NCBI GenBank assembly: GCA_964472785.1
Contig: CAYYMH010000005.1
Span: 1-64,000, forward strand
Length of the DNA: 64,000 nt
DNA from: CAYYMH01 sp964472785
GTDB taxonomy: Bacteria > Zhuqueibacterota > Zhuqueibacteria > Thermofontimicrobiales > Thermofontimicrobiaceae
Reading direction: 5' to 3'
Shown here: piece by piece, positions 58,036 to 64,000 of the stretch
How the letters are laid out: each line of letters opens with the position of its first letter
Numbering within the stretch: the first letter of the stretch is position 1
Position numbers and translations under genes: made by a program
The notes under the pieces: generated by a model
Database searches by the model: none
What the model saw: only the letters and a program-made list of their open reading frames with translations
Told to the model about the DNA's origin: nothing

Positions 58036-58362
58036 TTAAGGTTTATCGTCAATTAAAGAACTTATTTTTTGTTTTATCAATTCATGAGTCTCTTTATTGA
58101 CTTTATTGAATTTTTTTACAACAATATTTTTTGATAATGTATAAATTTTATCACATCTAATTCTACTTTTTTGAGGGAGTTTCCCTTCTTCTAAATTGTG
58201 ATTATCAATATCAATAGAGTATTTATTTTCAAAAACTAAATTTGATGTCAAGGCTACTACTACAATATCAAGGTTGCTTCTATTGTAATCGTCATTTGAA
58301 ATAATAATCACAGGACGCTTTTTATTACTTGACAAGTCAGTAAAAGGAATGGGAATCAGCAC
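58036..58362 (-). CDS. MazF/PemK-family toxin, with doubtful N-terminus
   Basis: A 108-residue MazF/PemK-type ribonuclease fold: LIPIPFTDLSSNKKRPVIII, LDIVVVALTSNL, PQKSRIRCDKIYTLS. The family begins with an RGDIVLIPIPF strand. Here the codons before the GTG start still read NQRDI, but they are preceded by TAG and then ATG (58383-58378), so an ATG start would meet a stop at once. The natural start could be the GTG at 58362 or the ATT at 58365, or codon two has mutated. It cuts mRNA if active. It lies 25 bp after the antitoxin gene. Confidence 0.78.
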   Translation of the reverse strand: MLIPIPFTDLSSNKKRPVIIISNDDYNRSNLDIVVVALTSNLVFENKYSIDIDNHNLEEGKLPQKSRIRCDKIYTLSKNIVVKKFNKVNKETHELIKQKISSLIDDKP

Positions 58363-58387
58363 AATATCTCTTTGATTCTACATGATT

Positions 58388-58576
58388 TCATACTTCATCA
58401 GCTGGATTGTTCCAAAATTCAAGCGAAGATTCAGACGCATTAATTAAATCCGAATAATCGTCATTTTGTAACGGTAATATGATTATTTCAACTTTAGACG
58501 ATTTCATTTGGGGGACATTAGGAATTTTAATTTGACCCTGTTCATCAACATTAACTATATATTTATATGCTTTCAT
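58388..58576 (-). CDS. Antitoxin paired with the MazF-type toxin
   Basis: A 62-residue protein from ATG 58576, which has a strong GGAGG 6 bases upstream. An in-frame codon 66 bases earlier would add a hydrophobic run unlike antitoxins. The N-terminus (YKYIVNVDEQGQIKIPNVP) resembles SpoVT/AbrB-like or related antitoxins. The C-terminal part is acidic (DDYSDLINASESSLEF), suited to bind the toxin. It should also repress its own promoter. Confidence 0.75.
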   Translation of the reverse strand: MKAYKYIVNVDEQGQIKIPNVPQMKSSKVEIIILPLQNDDYSDLINASESSLEFWNNPADEV

Positions 58577-58713
58577 TTTACCTCCAGACTCTTTATAAAA
58601 TAATTGTAAAATAATATAATAAGTAAAATAATAACTCTTCAATAGATAATTTAATAATTAAGAAAATATTTGTTCAGTTCTATAAATTTTAAAAAAAATA
58701 TAGATTCATTGGT

Positions 58714-58906
58714 GCGCTAACGGCGTTGTGCTTAACCCGCAGCCCAGAAAAAGACTGCCGAATCAAAGCACAATATTATTGATTGAAAAAATTTTGTTTA
58801 GTAGAACAAAGCCGAACAAATTTACCGAAACGGATTGACTAAAATAAAAATTATAAAAATGCCAAGTGCGAAAAAAGTTTTCGGCTTGAGGCACTTGTTA
58901 TATTGC
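58714..58906 (-). repeat. attC-like site at the 3' end of the restriction-like operon
   Basis: On the minus strand, directly after the nuclease gene stop, R''-like GCAATATAAC is followed by AAGTGCCTCAAGCCG. The far end has CGGGTTAAGCAC and then the core GTTAGCGC. The inner arms GTGCCTCAAGCCG and CGGGTTAAGCAC are mostly complementary. The TATAACAAGTGCCTCAAGC arm recalls Vibrio-type cassette repeats as I remember them. A third hairpin (CGAAAA aag TTTTCG) lies inside. Length is about 190 bp. Confidence 0.62.
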
Positions 58907-58909
58907 GTT

Positions 58910-59407
58910 TCAATAATGATTTAAAACACTACCTAAATTATCAATATCCTTTTTTGATTTATTCCATTTTAATACTGATATTTTTTTATTTGGTCGGTAT
59001 TCAAGAATGTCAGCTCTATTATATGTAAATAATAATTTATGTAATGAAGTACCAAGACCTTTCGGGCTAATAAGGAATGAGTGTATAGGATTCGCTATAA
59101 ATGAATAACCAATTAATTGGGATAGGTGTATTAAATTCAGGCGTGTGTTTTTACATTCAATAAAAACTAAATTAACTTTGTCTGTATATTCTATAAAGCC
59201 AGTGATATCTTGTCTAATATTATAGGTGCTGTATTCAGGAAAATATTCTGTATAATTCAATTTTATTATAAAATTAGATAAATCCGAATCGTGAGTGTCT
59301 AATACACTTATTTTAGAAGCAGATTTAAATTTTTCACTGAGAATTGGTTTTAACCAATTAACAATGTCAGGATACATTTCAATTTCATTCGAATATTCAC
59401 TACTCAT
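58910..59407 (-). CDS. PD-(D/E)XK nuclease-like protein of the candidate restriction operon
   Basis: A 165-residue protein. DITGFIEYTDKV places Asp67, and VFIECKNTRL places Glu84 and Lys86, making the D-x(n)-ExK site of PD-(D/E)XK nucleases. An upstream glutamate helix (NEIEMYPDIVNWLKPILSEK) fits the core fold, and HLSQLIGYS follows. It should cut DNA with Mg2+. Its start overlaps the LAGLIDADG-like gene by 8 bp, so the two are translationally coupled and probably act together. It is followed by the attC-like site. No close named family is recognised. Confidence 0.72.
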   Translation of the reverse strand: MSSEYSNEIEMYPDIVNWLKPILSEKFKSASKISVLDTHDSDLSNFIIKLNYTEYFPEYSTYNIRQDITGFIEYTDKVNLVFIECKNTRLNLIHLSQLIGYSFIANPIHSFLISPKGLGTSLHKLLFTYNRADILEYRPNKKISVLKWNKSKKDIDNLGSVLNHY

Positions 59408-60311
59408 TTTGTTTATAACATCCTAGGCAATTACATATTTCTTTAAATGAATTAAAGTGTTGATCTCTCAAAGCTTCTGGAAGTCTATCGCTTGATTCAT
59501 CCGGATGAGAAGGTTTAGTTCTTGATCTTGATATTGTTCCATCGCAGATGGATTGGCGAGATTCAAAATTACTTAAATTATTTTCAGCCATTTCTGTGAG
59601 AGCCATATCTTTATGAGAAATATAAAATCCAATCATTTGGTAATCTTCAGCAAATATTTTCATTTGATGTTCTTTTGTCCAAAATGTATTGCCTTTTTTG
59701 TTATTTGGGTCACGTAAATTTGGATGACCATAATTAATTGTTTGAACTGGAACACCTATTGTTTGTAATAGCTTACATAATTGCGGCGGTAACAACCAAT
59801 TCTTATTTGATACTTCAAGATAAACTCGATATCTTTTTGGCTGATCTGCCGAATATCCAAAATAATTGGAAGCACGAACATAACCAGTTGTATCACCAAA
59901 CCCTCTGAGAAATTCTTTTTTATTTTGTGTAGATGTAATAAAAATGGGATTAGGGACTTGAAAATCATGATAACTAAAACGATTACCGTTTATAAGAAAT
60001 TTGATAAACAGCCAAGAAATATCTTCATAAGCCCAGTTTAAGATGAGGGATATTTTTTTTTCCGATGTAACTTTACGAGTATTAATGCCAAGATTTTGTA
60101 ATCGAAGTACAACTGGATCAAGGCTGGTTTGTATGTGGAGCCGTTGATTAAATGACTGATTTACTGATGTTGATTCTAAAGTTTTGTATTCAAAATCTAT
60201 AACAATTCTTTTCAAATCGTTTGTTTGTTGGATTTCTCCTCGCCCAGTTATCAGCCCTAATAAGTAGGAAATATCTGGTGTCAAAAAATCAGCAATATTA
60301 TCTCTTTCCAT
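59400..60311 (-). CDS. LAGLIDADG-fold protein of the candidate restriction operon
   Basis: A 303-residue protein with two LAGLIDADG-like helices: YLLGLITGRGEI (about 16-27) and FLRGFGDTTGYV (about 134-145). The spacing is that of a monomeric LAGLIDADG homing endonuclease. The acidic residue normally at the end of each motif is Arg in the first (followed by Gly-Glu) and Thr in the second. So it may use other residues, need the nuclease partner, or serve only for DNA recognition. A cysteine cluster at the end (CNCLGC) may bind zinc. It overlaps the PD-(D/E)XK gene by 8 bp and lies 3 bp after the small gene. A free-standing homing endonuclease is the alternative, but the operon context argues against it. 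Confidence 0.7.
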   Translation of the reverse strand: MERDNIADFLTPDISYLLGLITGRGEIQQTNDLKRIVIDFEYKTLESTSVNQSFNQRLHIQTSLDPVVLRLQNLGINTRKVTSEKKISLILNWAYEDISWLFIKFLINGNRFSYHDFQVPNPIFITSTQNKKEFLRGFGDTTGYVRASNYFGYSADQPKRYRVYLEVSNKNWLLPPQLCKLLQTIGVPVQTINYGHPNLRDPNNKKGNTFWTKEHQMKIFAEDYQMIGFYISHKDMALTEMAENNLSNFESRQSICDGTISRSRTKPSHPDESSDRLPEALRDQHFNSFKEICNCLGCYKQNE

Positions 60312-60314
60312 CAG

Positions 60315-60686
60315 TTATATTTGCTCCCCGAGGACAAACCCATTTTCAAATAGATTGTAAATAAACTCGTTATTGTTTATTCTTTTATTATATTTTTCAT
60401 AACCATGACGATTATTATTAACACACAATTCTCTTAAAGAACCTGGGATATTGGAATCAGAAATAAAATATAATCTTAACTCAACACCCCATTTATTAGC
60501 ACCAGATTCCCAAACATAGTATGGGGCAGAATCGGTCCTATTTGGTAAAGGTCTGCCATCAGTGGATGTTAAGTAAATGTTTTCAAAACGATTTTGTGAA
60601 CTTGCTGGCATTTCGGCCTCTATAAGCACTTCACGAATAGGTTCTCTCAAATAGCCCAAAGCTTGATTGAACTCTTCCATTGTCAT
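60315..60686 (-). CDS. Small protein of unknown function in the restriction-like operon
   Basis: A 123-residue protein of no family that I recognise. It has a short acidic N-terminal helix (MEEFNQALGYLREPIREVLI) and an aromatic central part (SAPYYVWESGANKWGVELRL) that resembles a DNA- or protein-binding beta-sheet. No signal peptide or membrane segment is seen. It lies 3 bp from each neighbour in a tight operon between the methyltransferase and the LAGLIDADG-like gene. So it is likely a subunit or specificity helper of the same system. Confidence 0.6.
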   Translation of the reverse strand: MTMEEFNQALGYLREPIREVLIEAEMPASSQNRFENIYLTSTDGRPLPNRTDSAPYYVWESGANKWGVELRLYFISDSNIPGSLRELCVNNNRHGYEKYNKRINNNEFIYNLFENGFVLGEQI

Positions 60687-60689
60687 AAC

Positions 60690-62516
60690 TTATTTCCTTA
60701 GTATTAGTAAATATTCATGAACTTTATTTATAATAAATTTATATGGGTAACCAAGTGGGCGCATATTATTGTATTCGTTTTGTCTGTCCCAAATAATAAT
60801 ATCCTCTAAACTGAACCCAACTTCTTTTGCTAACTTTATAGCATCTATATGTAAAGGATAAAAAATACTTTTTTTACGTAAATCCATGACATTGAGTATG
60901 AAATAACTTTTTTCTTTTAAAGTCTTGTGAACCTCGCCTATGATTATACCTAGCTCATGCAAGAATTTATTATAATCTGAAATATTTCCAATGTCTTCTT
61001 CTGATTCACTATAGTTTACATTTTTTTTATTATCAGCCGTTCTCTTTCTGTTTAAAATATCCCAATAAGGAGGGGATGTAATGCATAAATCTACAGAATT
61101 TGGTTTTATTATCTTCGAAAGGTTTCTTGCATTTTCAATGAAGTATTTGTAATTATCTTTATTTGTGTCAAAAAAATCATACTTAGGAAGTCGGTCAAGA
61201 AAAATCCTCTTGTACTCAGGATTAATATCAGTGCCTATCACTTTCATGTTTTTCAGTAATCCAGCCAGTAATGTAGAGCCAGAACCAGCAAAGCAATCAA
61301 GTACTACAGCATTATCCTTGTTTGTAAAGACATCAATTAGTTTGGAAATTAGTTTAATTGTAAAAATAGCTGGATGTCCAAGTTTTCTTTCTTCTTCATT
61401 CTTATCTAATTCACGCCAAATGCTGAAAGAATTTGAAAGCCATTCTTTACCAGAAAGCCTATTAGCTCTTGATTTGTTTTTATTTTCCATGTCTACCAAA
61501 TATACTCTTTCTATTGTTTTTGATGGATCGTTACTTTTCTGATTAATGCTCTTATATCTTTTGTGAGAAAATTCAAATACGTCCACTTTACCAAATTTTG
61601 ATAGCAGGGAAGAAATCGACTTATCTTTAATAATTCCTTCATTATTATAACTTAAAAGCAATTTTTTGCATTTTGAGTTTTTAATTAGATCGTGAAGAGC
61701 ATCTTCGGCAGTACTTTTAGAATTATACAAAGATTTTTGTTCTGAATAATCTCTCATGCCAGTCTTTCCATAGATTCTAGGAACTGACTCAAACCAACCT
61801 TCTGCAATCAATTCAAGAATGAAATAATTTGATGCATATTGACGTGAATTGTACGGTGGATCAAGATAAAATAGGTCGCCCTCTATTTCTTTTACAAGCA
61901 CATTTGCATCAACTTTATATGCATTGTTGTCTGTATCATTAAAAATTAGTTCAATTGGTTTTAATTCTAATTGCTTCAAAGCTCTTTTGTCCCACGTTTT
62001 TAAATATGCCGCATATGTACCAGAAACATTGCTGACAAGATTAATTGCATTAAGTAGGGACGTTATTAAATAATAATATTCACTTTCGTTAATAAGATTT
62101 GTTTTATACCAAATTTCAATTTGAGTTCGAATAGAATCAATTTTTATTGCATTAATTTCAGAAAAATATTGTCGGTTTGAAATTGGTGAGTAGTTGTTAT
62201 AAATAAAACCATCTTTCACATGACACAAAGTATTCAAATATTCTAGAATATCTAATACAGATTTAGCTTTGAGTTCTCTTCTTAATGCGTGAAATTCGGG
62301 ATTTTTATTTGTTTCGATGTAAGTTTTTGAAAAACTAAATGCAAACTCAAGTATATCATTTGAAGTAACAGAATAACCTAAGTTTTTAAAGTGTTTGCTC
62401 ACTGAAGCAGTTCCGGAGAAAAGATCAACAAATTTAGAAGATCCGTTAATTTTTGTGGATAGTACCACTTCTTCTAAAAAGGAAAGCAATTTTGTTTTAT
62501 TACCGTAGTATCTCAT
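60690..62516 (-). CDS. Two-domain DNA methyltransferase (Dam/D12-like plus N4/N6 class)
   Basis: A 608-residue fusion of two DNA methyltransferases. The first (about 1-330) is D12/Dam-like: MRYYGNKTKLLSFLEEVV, VDLFSGTASVSKHF (SAM site, 33-37) and DLFYLDPPYNSRQY (catalytic DPPY, 209-212), which makes N6-methyladenine. The second (about 360-608) has VVLDCFAGSGSTLLAGL (399-405) and LCITSPPYWD (470-475), an N4-cytosine or N6-adenine motif. Two methylases in one chain usually protect the two strands of an asymmetric site, as with type IIS systems. The start at 62516 is where the D12 fold begins; upstream in-frame codons fall in a repeat. It is the first gene of the operon. Confidence 0.85.
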   Translation of the reverse strand: MRYYGNKTKLLSFLEEVVLSTKINGSSKFVDLFSGTASVSKHFKNLGYSVTSNDILEFAFSFSKTYIETNKNPEFHALRRELKAKSVLDILEYLNTLCHVKDGFIYNNYSPISNRQYFSEINAIKIDSIRTQIEIWYKTNLINESEYYYLITSLLNAINLVSNVSGTYAAYLKTWDKRALKQLELKPIELIFNDTDNNAYKVDANVLVKEIEGDLFYLDPPYNSRQYASNYFILELIAEGWFESVPRIYGKTGMRDYSEQKSLYNSKSTAEDALHDLIKNSKCKKLLLSYNNEGIIKDKSISSLLSKFGKVDVFEFSHKRYKSINQKSNDPSKTIERVYLVDMENKNKSRANRLSGKEWLSNSFSIWRELDKNEEERKLGHPAIFTIKLISKLIDVFTNKDNAVVLDCFAGSGSTLLAGLLKNMKVIGTDINPEYKRIFLDRLPKYDFFDTNKDNYKYFIENARNLSKIIKPNSVDLCITSPPYWDILNRKRTADNKKNVNYSESEEDIGNISDYNKFLHELGIIIGEVHKTLKEKSYFILNVMDLRKKSIFYPLHIDAIKLAKEVGFSLEDIIIWDRQNEYNNMRPLGYPYKFIINKVHEYLLILRK

Positions 62517-62546
62517 ACTAATGTTATTTTTTGAAAAAATGCAATA

Positions 62547-62623
62547 TAACTTAAAGGATTTTATCTGTTGTTGAGCCCAAAAAAGAAGCACGTTATGACA
62601 GAATGTGTGCTTCACTTCGACCG
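62547..62623. repeat. 77-bp shared repeat, copy 1 (possible attC half)
   Basis: It is nearly identical to 63441-63517, from TAAC to CACTTCGACCG. The match begins exactly at a TAAC core and the outside sequence differs at once (GCAATA here, GAGGGC there), as at integron cassette junctions. It also contains a GTTGAGC ... GCTCAAC and GAAGCAC ... GTGCTTC nested hairpin running a little past its end. Confidence 0.6.
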
Positions 62624-62848
62624 ATGCTCAACATGTGATTACACAGATCTGTATAACATTCATCTTCAATTTAAAATATAATTTGATAAAGTCAAGAAAA
62701 ATCGTTGCTTTTGATAAAAAATTATTTTTATGGTTCCGATGTTATACGGATCGTTATGCATTACGATTGTCATGTTATACAGAAAGACAGTGCAATTATT
62801 TGTACTCATTTTAAAATCAGAAGTTAAATTTTTCCTGAAATAAAAATA
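62624..62848. other. Intergenic region after brnA
   Basis: AT-rich DNA with several TATAACAT/ATGTTATA words (near 62656, 62739 and 62775) that can pair with each other. No gene is seen. It could be the left arm of a cassette site, but I cannot fix the boundaries. Confidence 0.3.
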
Positions 62849-63109
62849 TTATTTATCGGAAGTTTGCAGTTCTTCTCTGATGACCTTTCTAATAGTTCTT
62901 TCAAGCATTCCTTCTTTTGTCTGGATATGCTCTTTTAATGCTTCATTAATAAGTGTTTGATAGCTACCACCGCCAGCTTCGTTTACTTGATTGCGAAACC
63001 AATCTAATATGCTGTTATCAATACGAATTGTAATCCGTTGCTTGTTTGTTGGCGATTTTACAATACCCCCCTGTTTTGCATTATCAAAATTATACTCTTT
63101 TTTGTTCAT
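62849..63109 (-). CDS. brnA: BrnA-type antitoxin
   Basis: An 86-residue protein with a ribbon-helix-helix region (KQRITIRIDNSILDWFRNQV) and GGGSYQTLINEALKEHI, typical of BrnA/CopG antitoxins. It should neutralise BrnT and repress the operon. Its ATG overlaps the end of the brnT frame, the usual order toxin then antitoxin. AAAGGAAG lies upstream. Confidence 0.88.
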   Translation of the reverse strand: MNKKEYNFDNAKQGGIVKSPTNKQRITIRIDNSILDWFRNQVNEAGGGSYQTLINEALKEHIQTKEGMLERTIRKVIREELQTSDK

Positions 63110-63363
63110 ATGACTTCCTTTCTCTCTTTGTTGCCCGTCGTGCAGAAATTATACGTATATCATCGTTTCGATATGTGTAAAAGACAACAATTAAACGTCC
63201 TAAAAAATCCGATCCGATACTTACAAAGCGTTGTTCTCCTTCAATATGGTTCTTCAATAGTTAAAGCCCAATCATCTTCAAATATTCCAACTGCATCAGC
63301 GAATTCAATGCCATGTTTTCTAAGATTAGATGCTGCCTTTTTAGAATCCCATTGATAATTCAT
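63090..63363 (-). pseudogene. brnT: BrnT-type toxin, frameshifted
   Basis: From ATG 63363 the frame reads MNYQWDSKKAASNLRKHGIE then FADAVGIFEDDWALTIEEPY and stops. The rest of BrnT follows in another frame: EGEQRFVSIGSDFLGRLIVV, then DDIRIISARRATKRERKSYE, ending at 63090 over the brnA start. The two frames meet at about 63242-63247 and the total length is one base over a multiple of three, so one base is extra. Intact BrnT is a RelE-like ribonuclease. The gene may be dead, leaving a lone antitoxin, or the base may be an assembly error. Confidence 0.82.
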
Positions 63364-63440
63364 ATTCTAAATATATGCACAACTTATGTACAAGTCAAGA
63401 AAAAAAAGTTTTATTTTTAATATTTATTTTTATAGAGGGC

Positions 63441-63517
63441 TAACATAAAGGATTTTATCTGTTGTTGAGCCCAAAAAAGAAGCACGATATGACAGATTGT
63501 GTGTGTCACTTCGACCG
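63441..63517. repeat. 77-bp shared repeat, copy 2 (possible attC half)
   Basis: Second copy of 62547-62623. It starts TAACATAAAGG and matches through CACTTCGACCG. The minus-strand core here reads GTTAGCCC. The two copies bracket the brnTA module as direct repeats about 0.9 kb apart. Confidence 0.6.
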
Positions 63518-63707
63518 GTCATTTCCTTTCCCGGTTCGCTGGCCATTTGAATTGTTACGAATGTAATTCAATATAATTTAAATCAACTAAAATGTCAAGC
63601 AAAAAATACAAAATAAGCAACTTTTTCAGCTATTGTAATTTTTATTCTGAATGTGTTTCTCAAACTGACTATTTCGATTTCGCCCAGCTTCCTTTTTCCA
63701 ATTTCAA
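63518..63707. other. Intergenic region before the SIR2-like gene end
   Basis: AT-rich DNA following the stop of the SIR2-like gene. It contains CGTAACAATTC on the minus strand, a word often seen in attC left arms, but no full site could be drawn. No gene is seen. Confidence 0.3.
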
Positions 63708-64000
63708 CTAGGTCTCTTCATCAATTCCTTTCTCACTCGTGTAAACCTGCCGGAGCACTGTTCTGATCTGTTCGCCGATATTATCGCCGGGTAACCGGAT
63801 GACATCCACGCCCAGCGCGTTGAGCAGCGTATCGCCGAACGTGTCCTCTTCGCTCGATTCGGCAGGGATGAGCGCAAAATGCAGCTTCAGGTCGGATGAG
63901 GCAATTTTTTCGCGTTGCAGTTGGAAGAGTATCCGCCGGATATTGATGTCCTGCATGGAACAGCCGATGAAAATAGCCGGGTAGCGCCGCAGGAAACTGG
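63708..64000 (-). CDS. SIR2-like domain protein, C-terminal part (cut by window end)
   Basis: The frame stays open to the window edge, so only the last about 96 residues are visible. FLRRYPAIFIGCSMQDINIRR is the SIR2-like (SIR2_2) signature near the end of that domain, followed by a RLPGDNIGEQIRTVLRQVY tail. SIR2-like proteins deplete NAD+ in several anti-phage systems. Base use is richer in GC than in the neighbouring brnTA region. The N-terminal part and any fused domain lie outside the window. An internal ATG at 63956 is not the true start. Confidence 0.65.
   Translation of the reverse strand, partial: SFLRRYPAIFIGCSMQDINIRRILFQLQREKIASSDLKLHFALIPAESSEEDTFGDTLLNALGVDVIRLPGDNIGEQIRTVLRQVYTSEKGIDEET

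Larger units (their letters stand above)
57870..58720 (-). mobile_element. Integron-like gene cassette carrying a toxin-antitoxin pair
   Basis: On the minus strand the unit opens with TTAGCGC directly after a GTT core, and its attC-like R'' is GCGCTAAC. The two are exact complements, as they must be in a circular cassette. Its only genes are the antitoxin and the toxin. It ends at the GTTGAGCG core. Toxin-antitoxin cassettes are common in sedentary chromosomal integrons. Confidence 0.62.
58721..62549 (-). mobile_element. Integron-like cassette carrying a four-gene restriction-like operon
   Basis: The minus-strand unit starts after a core G at 62550 with TTATATTGC and ends with an attC-like site whose R'' is GCAATATAAC (58906-58897). 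These ten bases are exact complements, so the circular form would have a matched core. It carries the operon 58910-62516. At about 3.8 kb it is large for a cassette. No integrase is in the window; by cassette orientation it should lie beyond 64000. Confidence 0.55.

Noticed and set aside
59756..59968. 70-residue open frame inside the LAGLIDADG gene
   Set aside because: It is an alternative frame of the longer gene with no start signal or family pattern.
62516..62615. Longer N-terminus of the methyltransferase from 62615
   Set aside because: The extra 33 residues are encoded by the 77-bp shared repeat, while the D12 methylase fold starts exactly at MRYYGNK (62516).
62564..62640. GTTGAGC ... 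GCTCAAC nested hairpin taken as a full attC site
   Set aside because: An attC begins with an AAC arm and ends with GTT in the same strand. This hairpin has the reverse order, so it is at most part of a site.
1..64000. tRNA, rRNA or integrase gene
   Set aside because: No cloverleaf with a GGTTCGAATCC-type arm, no rRNA-like stretch, and no tyrosine recombinase pattern was found on reading both strands by eye.

Overview
The window most likely comes from an uncultured bacterium of the FCB superphylum (Calditrichota, KSB1 or Ignavibacteria-like). Two large secreted proteins end in the C-terminal sorting module typical of type IX secretion cargo (NYPNPFNPET followed by a FlgD-like fold). The other genes are two-component systems, outer-membrane barrels and RND metal efflux, and the intergenic DNA is AT-rich. 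A run of 100 Ns shows it is a draft assembly, probably a metagenome bin. No rRNA, tRNA or CRISPR array was seen.

Layout. 1-2.6 kb: beta-carbonic-anhydrase-like protein, secreted metallophosphoesterase, outer-membrane barrel. 3.4-11.8 kb: a duplicated KamA-family radical SAM protein, then GMC oxidoreductase, aldehyde dehydrogenase, a degenerate MoeA-like protein and an SDR. 12.8-17.5 and 25.3-27.9 kb: two T9SS cargo proteins sharing their C-terminal third. 18.7-19.5 kb: RRM protein and SlyD. 20.0-23.1 kb: a type IIG restriction-modification enzyme with a compositionally foreign target-recognition region. 23.2-24.7 kb: a ParE-type toxin-antitoxin pair among MITE-like and hairpin repeats. 28.4-30.2 kb: a DUF5131/TcmP pair with a frameshift in tcmP. 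30.5-35.6 kb: hybrid histidine kinase, a free-standing phosphoacceptor domain and an NtrC-type regulator. 35.6-43 kb: GH39 hydrolase, LysM protein, frameshifted MATE transporter, YjjX, PIN-PhoH protein, outer-membrane barrel. 43.3-50 kb: a CusABC-type metal efflux operon with an assembly gap that looks spurious. 50.3-56.8 kb: EamA transporter and two two-component systems (AtoSC-like and PhoBR-like).

57-64 kb is an AT-rich accessory region on the minus strand and the most interesting part. A four-gene operon encodes a two-domain DNA methyltransferase, a small unknown protein, a LAGLIDADG-like protein and a PD-(D/E)XK nuclease. It is followed by an attC-like site, then a MazF-type toxin-antitoxin pair, then a second attC-like site. 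The core sequences at the start and end of each unit are complementary, as expected for integron gene cassettes. I read this as a cassette array carrying a candidate new restriction/defence system and a stabilising toxin-antitoxin cassette. A BrnTA pair (brnT frameshifted) and the end of a SIR2-like gene lie upstream, so the integrase would be expected beyond position 64000.

Three genes carry apparent single-base frameshifts (tcmP, MATE, brnT). In a draft assembly these may be either decay or sequence errors.
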